Of a stretch of DNA of 39,229 bases, positions 7,693 through 15,530 are shown one piece after another. The translations under genes were made by a program, and so were the position numbers. The stretch is taken from NCBI GenBank assembly GCA_938040365.1, contig CALHXU010000118.1, positions 1 to 39,229 on the forward strand, in the 5' to 3' direction. Origin of the DNA: an uncultured Acidimicrobiales bacterium. GTDB lineage: Bacteria > Actinomycetota > Acidimicrobiia > Acidimicrobiales > SHLQ01. How positions within the stretch are numbered: the first letter of the stretch is position 1; each line of letters opens with the position of its first letter. The notes below the pieces were generated by a model, which searched no databases, was not told the DNA's origin, and saw only the letters and a program-made list of their open reading frames with translations.

Positions 7693-8769
7693 ATGGATCG
7701 CGACAAAGCACTCGATATGGCACTTGGTCAGATCGAGAAGCAGTTTGGCAAGGGTTCGGTTATGCGGATGGGCGAGAAGGGTTCGTTGGCGATCGAATCG
7801 GTCCCGACCGGAGCGCTTGCACTCGATCTCGCGCTCGGTATAGGCGGCCTTCCTCGCGGTCGTGTCACCGAGATTTACGGCCCAGAGTCTTCGGGTAAGT
7901 CGACGTTGGCTACCCACGTCGTTGCCGAAGCGCAGCGTAATGGTGGCCAGTGTGCGTACATCGACGCAGAGCATGCAATGGATCCGGTGTATGCCCGGGC
8001 GATCGGTGTCGATACCGACAGCCTGCTGATCTCACAGCCCGATACTGGTGAGCAGGCCTTGGAGATCACCGACATGCTGGTTCGTTCTGGTGCGCTCGAC
8101 GTCATCGTGATCGACTCGGTTGCGGCGCTTACGCCAAAGGACGAGATCGAGGGCGATATGGGTGATCATCACGTTGGCGCTCAGGCTCGACTGATGTCCC
8201 AGGCGCTGCGCAAGCTGACGGCAAATCTCAACAAGACCGACACGATCTGCATCTTCATCAACCAGTTGCGTGAAAAGATTGGCGTGATGTTTGGTTCCCC
8301 CGAGACGACTCCAGGTGGGCGTGCGCTCAAGTTCTACTCGTCGGTTCGTCTCGACATTCGTCGTATCGAGTCCATTAAGCAGGGCGCTGAGGTCGTTGGA
8401 AACCGCACTCGTGTAAAGGTCGTGAAGAACAAGGTTGCGCCTCCGTTCCGCCAGGCCGAGTTCGACATCATGTACGGCCACGGCATTAGCCGGGAGGGTT
8501 CGGTGCTCGATCTTGCTGCTGAACATGATGTCGTGAAGAAATCGGGGGCTTGGTACACCTATGAAGGCGAGCAGTTGGGTCAGGGCCGGGAGAAGGCGAA
8601 GGATTTCCTTACGGCAAACCCCGAGATCATGGTCGAGATTACCGATCGGGTAACCAAGCTCGTCATGCCAGACCGTGAGGAGCTCGAGGTTGATGAAACT
8701 TCTGACCTCGACCTCACCGAAGACGGCTTTACCGTTGCTGACGACGAGCCAATTCTGCTCGATGACTGA
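7693..8769 (+). CDS. recA: Recombinase RecA
   Basis: RecA forms ATP-dependent filaments on single-stranded DNA for homologous recombination and activates LexA self-cleavage. The 358-residue product has the Walker A loop GPESSGKST at 63-71, Walker B-type [10 protein letters not shown], and the MAW-like [19 protein letters not shown] loop with [13 protein letters not shown]. It ends with the usual acidic tail ([16 protein letters not shown]). The length is normal and no intein is present. The ATG has AAGGAG 8-13 bases upstream. A perfect SOS box lies in the promoter. The TGA stop is already part of the first unit of a palindromic repeat array. No recX follows on the same strand. Confidence 0.98.
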   Translation: MDRDKALDMALGQIEKQFGKGSVMRMGEKGSLAIESVPTGALALDLALGIGGLPRGRVTEIYGPESSGKSTLATHVVAEAQRNGGQCAYIDAEHAMDPVYARAIGVDTDSLLISQPDTGEQALEITDMLVRSGALDVIVIDSVAALTPKDEIEGDMGDHHVGAQARLMSQALRKLTANLNKTDTICIFINQLREKIGVMFGSPETTPGGRALKFYSSVRLDIRRIESIKQGAEVVGNRTRVKVVKNKVAPPFRQAEFDIMYGHGISREGSVLDLAAEHDVVKKSGAWYTYEGEQLGQGREKAKDFLTANPEIMVEITDRVTKLVMPDREELEVDETSDLDLTEDGFTVADDEPILLDD

Positions 8770-8927
8770 GCGAAGCTCAGGGTGATCCTGAGCGAAGCTC
8801 AGGGTGATCCTGAGCGAAGCTCAGGGTGATCCTGAGCGAAGCTCAGCGTGATTCTGAGCGAAGCTCAGCGTGATTCTGAGCGAAGCTCAGCGTGATTCTG
8901 AGCGAAGCTCAGCGTGATCCAGCGAAG
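8767..8927. repeat. Tandem array of 22-bp palindromic units downstream of recA
   Basis: Seven exact copies of the 14-base core TGAGCGAAGCTCAG start at 8767, 8789, 8811, 8833, 8855, 8877 and 8899, giving a 22-bp period. A degenerate eighth copy follows at about 8921-8927. Each core with its preceding C can fold as CTGAGC-GAA-GCTCAG. The 8-base linkers fall into groups: GGTGATCC after copies 1-3, CGTGATTC after copies 4-6, CGTGATCC after copy 7. The recA stop codon is the first TGA of copy 1. Confidence 0.95.
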
Positions 8928-8960
8928 TGAGTAGGACTTGAGGTGGAAGCCTCGAGGGTA

Positions 8961-9008
8961 GACAGTGTGCCACCCAGAACCGTTGCGGCGGGGATGGGTG
9001 GCGCTGTC
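8961..9008 (+). terminator. Possible hairpin terminator after the recA repeat array
   Basis: GACAG and GCCACCC (8961-8975) can pair with GGGTGGC and CTGTC (8996-9008) around a 20-nt loop, and GGTTTTGG follows. The T run is short, so this is a weak terminator call. It may simply be a hairpin. Confidence 0.35.
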
Positions 9009-9092
9009 GGTTTTGGTGGTGGCGACAGATGTAGTGGTGTTGTCCCCGTCGAAATTACATGTTTGTAACACGGAGAGTGTGGGTAAATACAC

Positions 9093-9106
9093 CATTCGCG
9101 CGAATG
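9093..9106. promoter_or_regulatory. 14-bp perfect palindrome, possible operator
   Basis: CATTCGCGCGAATG reads the same on both strands. It lies 9 bases before a TAGCGT -10-like box (9115-9120), the best promoter candidate for the small membrane peptide and PH-domain pair, so a dimeric regulator could act here. Confidence 0.45.
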
Positions 9107-9195
9107 AGGAGTGCTAGCGTAGTCAACGGCAGGTGGAGACCAGCAGCCTTTGGCGACGCTGGGCGGCCCTCAGTGACCCCTGGGAGGACCCCACC

Positions 9196-9393
9196 ATGAC
9201 GAAACGATACGGATACCCACTACTGGGCTTATTCGTCCTCTATTTGATCTCGCTCAACGCTACCGAGACGGGCAACCGCGGTAACGAGTTTCTGGCCATC
9301 GTTGCCGGAGTGTTCGGCGCGCTCCTCGATTTCATGCGAGGCCTTGCCGGCGATGGGGCTGTGACACAAGTATTGGGTATTGCTGGGCTGTGA
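9196..9393 (+). CDS. Small membrane protein, 65 residues
   Basis: The product begins MTKRYGYPLLGLFVLYLISL, a single N-terminal membrane helix, followed by a polar turn with ETGNRGNEF and a second hydrophobic stretch (FLAIVAGVFGALLDFMRGLAG). I do not recognise a family. The ATG at 9196 has GGAGGA 7-12 bases upstream; the longer frame to 9133 adds a Trp-rich, non-conserved-looking head and has no ribosome-binding site. Its TGA stop overlaps the GTG start of the PH-domain gene in a GTGA motif, which points to translational coupling and a shared function at the membrane. Confidence 0.7.
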   Translation: MTKRYGYPLLGLFVLYLISLNATETGNRGNEFLAIVAGVFGALLDFMRGLAGDGAVTQVLGIAGL

Positions 9394-10136
9394 ATGCCCC
9401 TGCCCGAGGGAGCGCTCCAACCGCGGGTTGGGTAGCGCCCAAGCGAGGCCCGCTCGATCATCTTCGAGTGTTGCTTGCGCCTCCAAATGACAAAGACGTA
9501 TTGGTGCCAGATGAGGTTGTCTACTACCGCGCGCCCAAACATGTCATGAGCTTGCTCGAACCAACGGTGGAGACGTTCGCTGTCCTGGTCATCGTGCTCG
9601 CCATACTTGTCGAGCCGAACTACGACGGCTTAAGTCTCGGCGTTTTGCTGTTTGTGCTGTCGTTGTTGGTGATGGTGCGTTATATCCGTAGCCGCGAGTG
9701 GGGTTGGGGGACCGCTGCGGTAGCGATGGTCGTGGCCTATGTCATGATCACCAATCAGATCGAACCGTTCGTGCTCGTTCCCGGTGTTGGGTTGTGGTTC
9801 CTTGCGCGCTTGGGGCTTGTGACCCTGCGTTGGTACGCCTATGAAGTTCGTTATCTCACGAGTCGTCGGATTATCGAGACGACCGGCTTTTTTGGTTTGC
9901 GGGTGGCGTCGATGCCGGTGACGCGTGTGACCGACCTCGTGCTTTCTCACACAGCGGTGGGGGAGATCTTTAAGTATGGCGAGCTTCGAATCGAGTCTGC
10001 GGGCGAGGATCAGGCGCTGTCGAGAATCAGGTTCTTGGTCGAACCGGGGAGCTTTCATCGCATAGCTGTTCGGCTCGCAACCAAACCCTCGAAGATTGAG
10101 GCCAAAAGGTTTATCGATATCGACCCGAACCGATAG
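9390..10136 (+). CDS. Bacterial PH-domain (DUF304/YdbS-like) membrane protein
   Basis: The product has 248 residues. A cytoplasmic head with PDEVVYYRAPKH leads to about four membrane helices (ETFAVLVIVLAILVEP, LGVLLFVLSLLVMV, TAAVAMVVAYVMI, FVLVPGVGLWFLARLG). A bacterial PH-like domain follows: YEVRYLTSRRIIETTGFFGLR, MPVTRVTDLVLSH, IFKYGELRIESAGEDQ. This layout is that of DUF304/bPH2 proteins, whose molecular role is not well defined. The GTG start overlaps the stop of the 65-residue protein. A strong terminator lies 47 bases downstream, so the two genes make a bicistronic unit. Confidence 0.85.
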   Translation: MNAPARGSAPTAGWVAPKRGPLDHLRVLLAPPNDKDVLVPDEVVYYRAPKHVMSLLEPTVETFAVLVIVLAILVEPNYDGLSLGVLLFVLSLLVMVRYIRSREWGWGTAAVAMVVAYVMITNQIEPFVLVPGVGLWFLARLGLVTLRWYAYEVRYLTSRRIIETTGFFGLRVASMPVTRVTDLVLSHTAVGEIFKYGELRIESAGEDQALSRIRFLVEPGSFHRIAVRLATKPSKIEAKRFIDIDPNR

Positions 10137-10182
10137 GCAATTATTCGAGCGACCATGGTCCTCGGATTCTCCCTCCAAGATG

Positions 10183-10218
10183 TCTGGCGCCCGAGTTAAG
10201 GGCGCCAGATATTTTTTT
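10183..10218 (+). terminator. Intrinsic terminator after the PH-domain gene
   Basis: TCTGGCGCC (10183-10191) pairs perfectly with GGCGCCAGA (10201-10209) around a 9-nt loop and is followed by TATTTTTTT. This is the strongest terminator in the window. It sits only 22 bases before the miaB start. Confidence 0.93.
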
Positions 10219-10227
10219 GTTGACGAG

Positions 10228-10233
10228 TACACT
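10228..10233 (+). promoter_or_regulatory. miaB -10 box (TACACT), leaderless type
   Basis: TACACT is followed by exactly 7 bases and then the GTG at 10241. Because the preceding terminator ends at 10218, miaB needs its own promoter here, and a leaderless start fits the space. Confidence 0.6.
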
Positions 10234-10240
10234 CCGTGAG

Positions 10241-11698
10241 GTGACGCGCAAGTACTTGTTAAACACCTACGGGTGTCAGATGAACGAACATGATTCAGAG
10301 CGGATTGCGGGTCTGCTCGAGTCGGAGGGTTACGAGGCGACTAGCGACGTTTCAGAGGCCGATGTCGTGATGCTGAACACGTGCTGCATCCGGGAGAATG
10401 CAGACAACAAGCTCTATGCCGTCTTGGGCGATCTCAAGGTCGAGAAGGCAAAGCGGCCCGACCTACAAATCGCGGTCGGCGGCTGTCTTGCCCAAAAAGA
10501 CAAAGAACTGGTCGCCGAGCGGGCTGGTCATGTCGATGTGGTCTTTGGAACGCACAATGTGCATCGTGCCGCCGAGTTATTGGTGGAAAGTCGTGAGCAT
10601 GGTCAGATCGTCGAGATTCTCGAGGCGGCGGTCGATGCCGAGCACGCAGCGTTCCCGTCGGCGCTACCGGAAAGGCGCGAGGTCGATCACGCGGCGTGGG
10701 TCACGATCCAGATCGGCTGTGACAACAGTTGTGCGTTCTGTATCGTCCCGTCGGTTCGTGGTCCTGAGATCTCCCGTCCCCTCGGCGACTTGGTGACCGA
10801 GGTCGAGCTGTTAGCTCGTGATGGAGTCAGCGAGATCACCCTGCTCGGGCAGAACGTGAACAGCTACGGGCGAGATATTACGCTCAAGCTCGGTGGCCAG
10901 GAGTTGACCGATCGTGATGTCGCTCGCGCTGGTGAACGTTGGGTCAACGATGGACGGCGCCGCGGACGCACCCTATTTTCGGACCTGCTTCGCGAGGTCG
11001 GCGCCGTGAAAGGAATCGAGCGGGTTCGCTTCACCAGTCCCCATCCGAAAGATCTGCGCGAAGACACGGTTCTTGCGATGTCCGAAGTAGACACGGTCTG
11101 CAATCATCTGCACTTCCCGCTCCAGGCTGGCAGCGATGCAATTTTGCAGCGTATGCATCGGGGGTACACCGCACAGCGCTACCTGGAGAAAATCGAACTC
11201 GCCCGTGAGGGGGTCCCCGACCTCGCGGTCACGACCGACATCATCATCGGGTTTCCCGGCGAGACCGATGCCGACTTTGTCGAGACGCTCGAGGTGGCTG
11301 CAGCTGCGCAATTCGACTCGGCGTACACCTACGTTTTTTCTCCCAGAGAAGGCACCGAAGCTGCCGAGTTCACCGAGGATTTCGTGCCCAAGGAGGTTAC
11401 GAAGGACCGGATGGAGCGGTTGCGTCACGTCGTTGAGCGGTCGGCGGAGCTAAAGCACGCTGCCCGACTCGGAAGGATCGAAGAAGTACTCGTCGAGGGG
11501 CCATCTCGTCGCAACGCTGGCATCGTGTCTGGGCGCACCACACAAAACAAGATCGTGCACTTTGAAAGCGACTTGTCCGCCGGGGCGCTGGCAACGGTCG
11601 AGATCACCGAAACAAAGCGGCACTACCTCGTGGGCGAATGCAAAGAGGTCCTTCGAGGCCCACGGACCCGCACGAAGATTCCGGTCATCGCCGGATGA
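10241..11698 (+). CDS. miaB: tRNA-2-methylthio-N6-dimethylallyladenosine synthase MiaB
   Basis: MiaB is a radical-SAM methylthiotransferase that adds the 2-methylthio group to i6A37 in tRNAs reading UNN codons. The 485-residue product has the N-terminal UPF0004 domain with its three cluster cysteines (NTYGCQMN, NTCCIREN, GGCLAQKD), the radical-SAM motif CDNSCAFCIVP (Cys160, 164, 167) and a C-terminal TRAM domain ending HYLVGEC. An insert rich in Arg and Gly after GQNVNSYGRD is common in actinobacterial MiaB. I chose the GTG at 10241 because a TTG start at 10217 would overlap the upstream terminator T run. Its TGA overlaps the next ATG. miaA, which makes its i6A substrate, lies one gene downstream. 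Confidence 0.95.
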   Translation: MTRKYLLNTYGCQMNEHDSERIAGLLESEGYEATSDVSEADVVMLNTCCIRENADNKLYAVLGDLKVEKAKRPDLQIAVGGCLAQKDKELVAERAGHVDVVFGTHNVHRAAELLVESREHGQIVEILEAAVDAEHAAFPSALPERREVDHAAWVTIQIGCDNSCAFCIVPSVRGPEISRPLGDLVTEVELLARDGVSEITLLGQNVNSYGRDITLKLGGQELTDRDVARAGERWVNDGRRRGRTLFSDLLREVGAVKGIERVRFTSPHPKDLREDTVLAMSEVDTVCNHLHFPLQAGSDAILQRMHRGYTAQRYLEKIELAREGVPDLAVTTDIIIGFPGETDADFVETLEVAAAAQFDSAYTYVFSPREGTEAAEFTEDFVPKEVTKDRMERLRHVVERSAELKHAARLGRIEEVLVEGPSRRNAGIVSGRTTQNKIVHFESDLSAGALATVEITETKRHYLVGECKEVLRGPRTRTKIPVIAG

Positions 11699-12216
11699 GT
11701 GAGGTGCGTCTTGTCAATGGGCGTGCGAGCGACAGTCAGTTCGCGCAGAACCCGTTACCGATCGCGAACGCGATGGGTCTGAGCCTCGGACGACTCCATC
11801 GGGAACCCGTGACCGGCTTAGTGTCCAAGACCCAAGCCGAGGTCGACAGCGCCATAGCTGTACTGGACGACCTCGGTGCCGGTGAACGGCCTCCGGCGCC
11901 CTTTGGTCAGGTCCGCCCGCACATCTTGCGAACCATGCTCGAGACCCCTCCCGTCGACCGGCCGCTCGTTCGGACTCATGGCTCGCCGATCGTCGCTGCT
12001 GCCGTCGTCATCGACTCGGTCGTGATCTTCGAGTCTGCCGAAACCGAAGGCCTCGACCCGCCCGAACGAGACCTCGCAATCGTCTTTCGTTCAATCGCCG
12101 AGACGTTTACCGCCGAGGTGTGCACGGCATTCCTCGATGGGTACCTCGAGGAAGGTGGAGCGCTGCCGCACGCCCTAACGCTCGACTGGTACGCCTTGGT
12201 GGCTGCATTCCGGTGA
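11695..12216 (+). CDS. Degenerate, truncated aminoglycoside phosphotransferase-like protein
   Basis: The product has 173 residues and matches only the C-lobe pattern of the APH/choline kinase family. NAMGLSLGRLHREPV resembles the LGR-LARLH helix; RTHGSPI sits where the catalytic HGD is expected; VVIDSVVIFES sits where the IDF/DWE metal motif is expected; PPERDLAIVF resembles the D-P-x-x-DLA helix; FLDGYLEEGG resembles the final helix. The catalytic Asp of HGD is Ser here and no N-lobe is present, so phosphotransfer is unlikely. The ATG overlaps the miaB stop (ATGA), and its own stop lies 5 bases before the miaA ATG, so it is embedded in the mia operon. It could be a pseudokinase-like adaptor. 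Family call by pattern only. Confidence 0.6.
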   Translation: MSEVRLVNGRASDSQFAQNPLPIANAMGLSLGRLHREPVTGLVSKTQAEVDSAIAVLDDLGAGERPPAPFGQVRPHILRTMLETPPVDRPLVRTHGSPIVAAAVVIDSVVIFESAETEGLDPPERDLAIVFRSIAETFTAEVCTAFLDGYLEEGGALPHALTLDWYALVAAFR

Positions 12217-12221
12217 TTGGA

Positions 12222-13175
12222 ATGGATGCCATGCGCGAACTCTTCGCGAAACCTCCCCTCTGCATCCTCGGTCCGACCGCGTCGGGAAAGTCCGGAGTTG
12301 CGATGGCTGTGGCCGAAACGTTGGGAAACGTCGAGCTGGTCTCGATCGATTCGATGCAGGTCTACCGGGAGATGAATATCGGAACGGCAAAGCCAACCGC
12401 CGATGAACAGGCTCGGGTCGTGCACCACCTCATCGACCTCTCTGACCCGGCCGACGATTTTGCGGTCTCGATGTTTCAACAGGCGTGGCGTACGGTCGCC
12501 GCCGACATTGCCGAGCGAGGTTGTACGCCGCTCTTGGTAGGCGGTACCGGCTTGTACCTGCGTTCGGTGATCGACGCCTTCGAGTTGCCCGGGGTTTACC
12601 CCGAGGTGCGCGCCGATCTCGATGCTCGCGCACACGATTTGCCCGCGCTGTTCGCCGAACTTCTTCGGCTCGATCCGCTGGCTGCATCTCGAATGGATCC
12701 CAACAATGATCGACGGGTGCTTCGAGCGCTCGAGGTTACGCTCGGGTCGGGTCGACCGTTCTCCTCGTTTGGACCCGGGATGGAGGACTACCCCGACGTT
12801 CCGTTCAAACTGCTCGGCCTACGCCTCGACCGAGACGTGATGATCGAGCGAATAAACGCCCGCTACGAAGTGCAAATGCACAATGGGTTTCTCGACGAGG
12901 TCCGATCGCTCACCGAACGCGACCGCCCGATCGGACGGACGGCTCGCCAAGCCCTCGGCTATCGGGAGTTGCTCAGTCACCTCGAAGATGGCGTACCGCT
13001 CGACGATGCGCTCGAGACAGCACGGGTACGCACACGCCGCTTTGCTCGCCGGCAGATGAAGTGGTTCGAGCGAGATCCTCGAATCGAATGGATCGACATC
13101 GACCAATCTGGCGAGGTTAACCACGACGCCGCAATCTCGCGGGCGCTCGCGTTGTTACGCAGCGAGGGTGTCTGA
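12222..13175 (+). CDS. miaA: tRNA dimethylallyltransferase MiaA
   Basis: MiaA transfers a dimethylallyl group to N6 of A37 in tRNA, the step before MiaB. The 317-residue product has the P-loop GPTASGKS at 17-24, the substrate loop SIDSMQVYREMNIGTAKPT, LVGGTGLYLRSV, and the C-terminal RTRRFARRQMKWFERD motif. Starts possible in this frame are GTG 12213 (overlapping the previous stop), ATG 12222 and ATG 12231; I give the first ATG. The last 21 bases overlap the 3' end of the convergent GGDEF-EAL gene. In many actinobacteria dapF follows miaA directly; here the two are split by that inverted gene. Confidence 0.95.
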   Translation: MDAMRELFAKPPLCILGPTASGKSGVAMAVAETLGNVELVSIDSMQVYREMNIGTAKPTADEQARVVHHLIDLSDPADDFAVSMFQQAWRTVAADIAERGCTPLLVGGTGLYLRSVIDAFELPGVYPEVRADLDARAHDLPALFAELLRLDPLAASRMDPNNDRRVLRALEVTLGSGRPFSSFGPGMEDYPDVPFKLLGLRLDRDVMIERINARYEVQMHNGFLDEVRSLTERDRPIGRTARQALGYRELLSHLEDGVPLDDALETARVRTRRFARRQMKWFERDPRIEWIDIDQSGEVNHDAAISRALALLRSEGV

Positions 13176-15452
13176 TGGGCCAGTCGTGATGTTTGGGAGC
13201 GTCCAGGTGCTCAAGTTGGGCGAGGGGAGCGCGAGGTGAAACCCCTGGCCCATTTCGCAGCCGAGCGACGCCAAGACCTCGAGTTCTTGCTGGGTTTCAA
13301 TACCTTCAGCCACCGATCGCAAGCCGAGCGCATTCAAGATGTCGAGGATTGATTTCACGGTTTGGCGGGTCGCCGCGTCGGTGTCGATTCCTCGCACGAA
13401 CTCGCCATCGATCTTCACCACGTCGATCGGGAGCGTCCGCAGCATCGACAGGGCGGAAAAGCCGCTTCCGAAGTCGTCGAGGGCAATGGTGCAGCCAATC
13501 TCTCGAAGTCGTTCAAGATTGGAAATGGCTTGATCGGTGGTGAGCGCGTGGTGCTCGATGACCTCGATCCACACGTCGTTTGGCGAAACGCCGCCCATCA
13601 TCATCTCTTCGCGTAGCCGCTCAGCAAACATTGCTTGGCGGAGCTGGAGGTCGCTGATGTTGATCGAAATGGCAGGCTGGTGGTTGCCCACCGCTGGCCG
13701 GTTGGCAAAGGCGGACCGCATGACCATCTCATCGACCTGGGGCATGAGCCCAGCTTCTTCGGCAATTTGGCAGAACTCGCTTGCACTGCGAACACCGTCG
13801 GGACTTTCCCAGCGAGCGAGCGTCTCGACGGCCTCGATGTGGCCGGTTTCGAGGGCCACGATTGGTTGAAAGTGGGCTCGAATGGTGTGATCGGTGAGCG
13901 CTTGGCGGATACCTAGCTCTACCTCGTGGCGTTCGCGAACGTCTCGTCGCAACTCGTCGTCGAGCACCACATACCCGCCGCGGCCATCGTTCTTTGCGCG
14001 ATGGAGCGCAATGTCGGCCTCGCGCAGCAACGTGTCGGTCGAAGTCCCGTTTTGGCCGAGGCCAATACCGATGGTCATTCCGACGTGGAGCTCTCGGCCT
14101 TCTATGACGTGTGCCTCTCGGCCGTGGGCCAGGATGCGCGAAGCCAGTTCGTGGGCGTCCTTCTCTGACTCGATCGGGGAACCAATGACCATGAATTCGT
14201 CGCCGCCGACGCGAGTCAAGACGTCGAGGGGGCGTATCGATTGTCGAATGCGTTGGGCGACCGAGGTAAGGAGGAGGTCCCCGACCGTGTGGCCAAGGCT
14301 GTCGTTGATCACCTTGAAGTTGTCGAGGTCGACCATGAGCGCAGCAACGAGATGGCCGGGTTTTTGCCGGCGCATCGCGGCTTTAATCAGGCTCGGTACC
14401 GCCGAACGGTTGAGGACCCCGGTGAGTTCGTCTCGGGTAGCTCGTGCGGTGAGCTCGGTCGTTTGGAGGGCGACGGTGAGTTGCTGCTCAGCTTGCTGGA
14501 GGCCATAGCTTGAGCCGCGGACGAAGTCCCGGTAGGCCAATTCGCCCCGTCGAACCCGGTCGACGTGTGAGCGGAGCTTGCCCATTGCGAGCACGGTTGC
14601 AGAGATTGCCTCGGAAACGTCGTAGTCGCTGTGGTCGGCGCTCGGTACTTCCACAGGTAGTTGATCGAGCCGGTCGAAGTATTGGTCTTCGAGTTCTTTG
14701 AGAAGATCGATTCGAGCTGTCGTCTGCTCAAACCACGACTCAGGATCGATGCCGAGGTCTTTCACACCGTTCACTAGAGCGACGTTCTCGAACTCGATGA
14801 CCCGCTGTGATGACGTGCTTGCGTTTACCCGGGCCAGGTCGCCTGCAAAGGTTTCGTCCGCTCCGCTCGCAGCAATGCGCAACAGAATTTCCTGCGCTGA
14901 AATGAGCGCGATTGTCCAGAGGTAGGTTCCGTCGGTGAAGCGGTCTTCGGCAAACACCTGGGCCAAGATGGCTCGCTCGGCACCGCTCAACTCTTTGGTT
15001 CGAAGCAGGGCGAGCAGTGAGAGCATTTCAGCACGCTCTGCAGTTCCGGGCACCTGTTCGATGAGGGCCCCGCAGAAACTGAGCAGCGTTTCGTTGAGGT
15101 CGGCGAAGTACTCGATGGCCTCTCGGGCTGTGGTGGTCATTTTGTCGACCCCGCTGCGAATCGGGGCAAGGCGGGCCAACATCCGCATCGAACTGGCGTG
15201 CTCGGCTCCGAGCAAGAGCGGTTGAGAACTCTCGAGCGTGCAGCTTTGAAGAAACTCTTCGACGTAGTGGTCTGATTCGGCGCGTAGGTCCGCGAGCTCG
15301 CTTTCGAACTTTGTTCCGGAACTGCCGAGGAACACACTCGACCCGCCGCGTTCTCTCTGCGTGCAGTGGAGGAGGTCACCCGTGGCGCGAATGAGGCGCA
15401 GCACGTCGCGAGTCTTAGCGACGACATCACTTGTGTCTCGTGCCTCTTCCAC
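13155..15452 (-). CDS. Cytosolic NIT-GGDEF-EAL cyclic-di-GMP enzyme
   Basis: The product has about 765 residues. The N-terminal ~270 residues look like a nitrate/nitrite-sensing (NIT) domain: LLHCTQRERGGSSVFLG, YFADLNETLLSFCGALIEQ, LSGAERAILAQVFAE and WTIALISAQ. No transmembrane helix is visible, unlike most NIT receptors. A GGDEF domain follows with an intact GGDEF at 416-420, suggesting diguanylate cyclase activity. The EAL domain carries ETL at 543-545, with ISINIS, LDDFGSGFS, VVKIDGEF and AEGIET kept, so phosphodiesterase activity is possible. I place the start at GTG 15452; a TAGAAT -10 box lies 26 bases upstream of it. Longer starts would overlap the divergent dapF promoter. The 3' end overlaps miaA by 21 bases. 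Confidence 0.88.
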   Translation of the reverse strand: MEEARDTSDVVAKTRDVLRLIRATGDLLHCTQRERGGSSVFLGSSGTKFESELADLRAESDHYVEEFLQSCTLESSQPLLLGAEHASSMRMLARLAPIRSGVDKMTTTAREAIEYFADLNETLLSFCGALIEQVPGTAERAEMLSLLALLRTKELSGAERAILAQVFAEDRFTDGTYLWTIALISAQEILLRIAASGADETFAGDLARVNASTSSQRVIEFENVALVNGVKDLGIDPESWFEQTTARIDLLKELEDQYFDRLDQLPVEVPSADHSDYDVSEAISATVLAMGKLRSHVDRVRRGELAYRDFVRGSSYGLQQAEQQLTVALQTTELTARATRDELTGVLNRSAVPSLIKAAMRRQKPGHLVAALMVDLDNFKVINDSLGHTVGDLLLTSVAQRIRQSIRPLDVLTRVGGDEFMVIGSPIESEKDAHELASRILAHGREAHVIEGRELHVGMTIGIGLGQNGTSTDTLLREADIALHRAKNDGRGGYVVLDDELRRDVRERHEVELGIRQALTDHTIRAHFQPIVALETGHIEAVETLARWESPDGVRSASEFCQIAEEAGLMPQVDEMVMRSAFANRPAVGNHQPAISINISDLQLRQAMFAERLREEMMMGGVSPNDVWIEVIEHHALTTDQAISNLERLREIGCTIALDDFGSGFSALSMLRTLPIDVVKIDGEFVRGIDTDAATRQTVKSILDILNALGLRSVAEGIETQQELEVLASLGCEMGQGFHLALPSPNLSTWTLPNITTGPSDTLAA

Positions 15453-15478
15453 ATCCCTACTTCGGCAAAAGACCCGTG

Positions 15479-15484
15479 ATTCTA
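15479..15484 (-). promoter_or_regulatory. -10 box (TAGAAT) for the GGDEF-EAL gene
   Basis: TAGAAT on the minus strand lies 26 bases before the proposed GTG. This would leave a leader of about 20 nt containing a weak AGGGA just before the start. Confidence 0.35.
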
Positions 15485-15517
15485 AAGCCGCGAGTGATGA
15501 AATTCGAACTCGTCGTA

Positions 15518-15523
15518 CATACT
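15518..15523 (+). promoter_or_regulatory. dapF -10 box (CATACT), leaderless type
   Basis: CATACT keeps the A at position 2 and T at position 6 of a -10 box and is followed by 7 bases and the ATG at 15531. GAAGGTG directly touches the ATG, too close to work as a normal ribosome-binding site. Confidence 0.4.
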
Positions 15524-15530
15524 GAAGGTG

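Noticed and set aside
8767-8927. CRISPR array
   Set aside because: The linkers are only 8 bases and nearly identical to each other, so there are no spacers; the first unit contains the recA stop codon.
10217-10240. Longer miaB start at TTG 10217
   Set aside because: It lies within the T run of the upstream terminator and adds residues not seen in MiaB; the GTG at 10241 has a correctly spaced -10 box.
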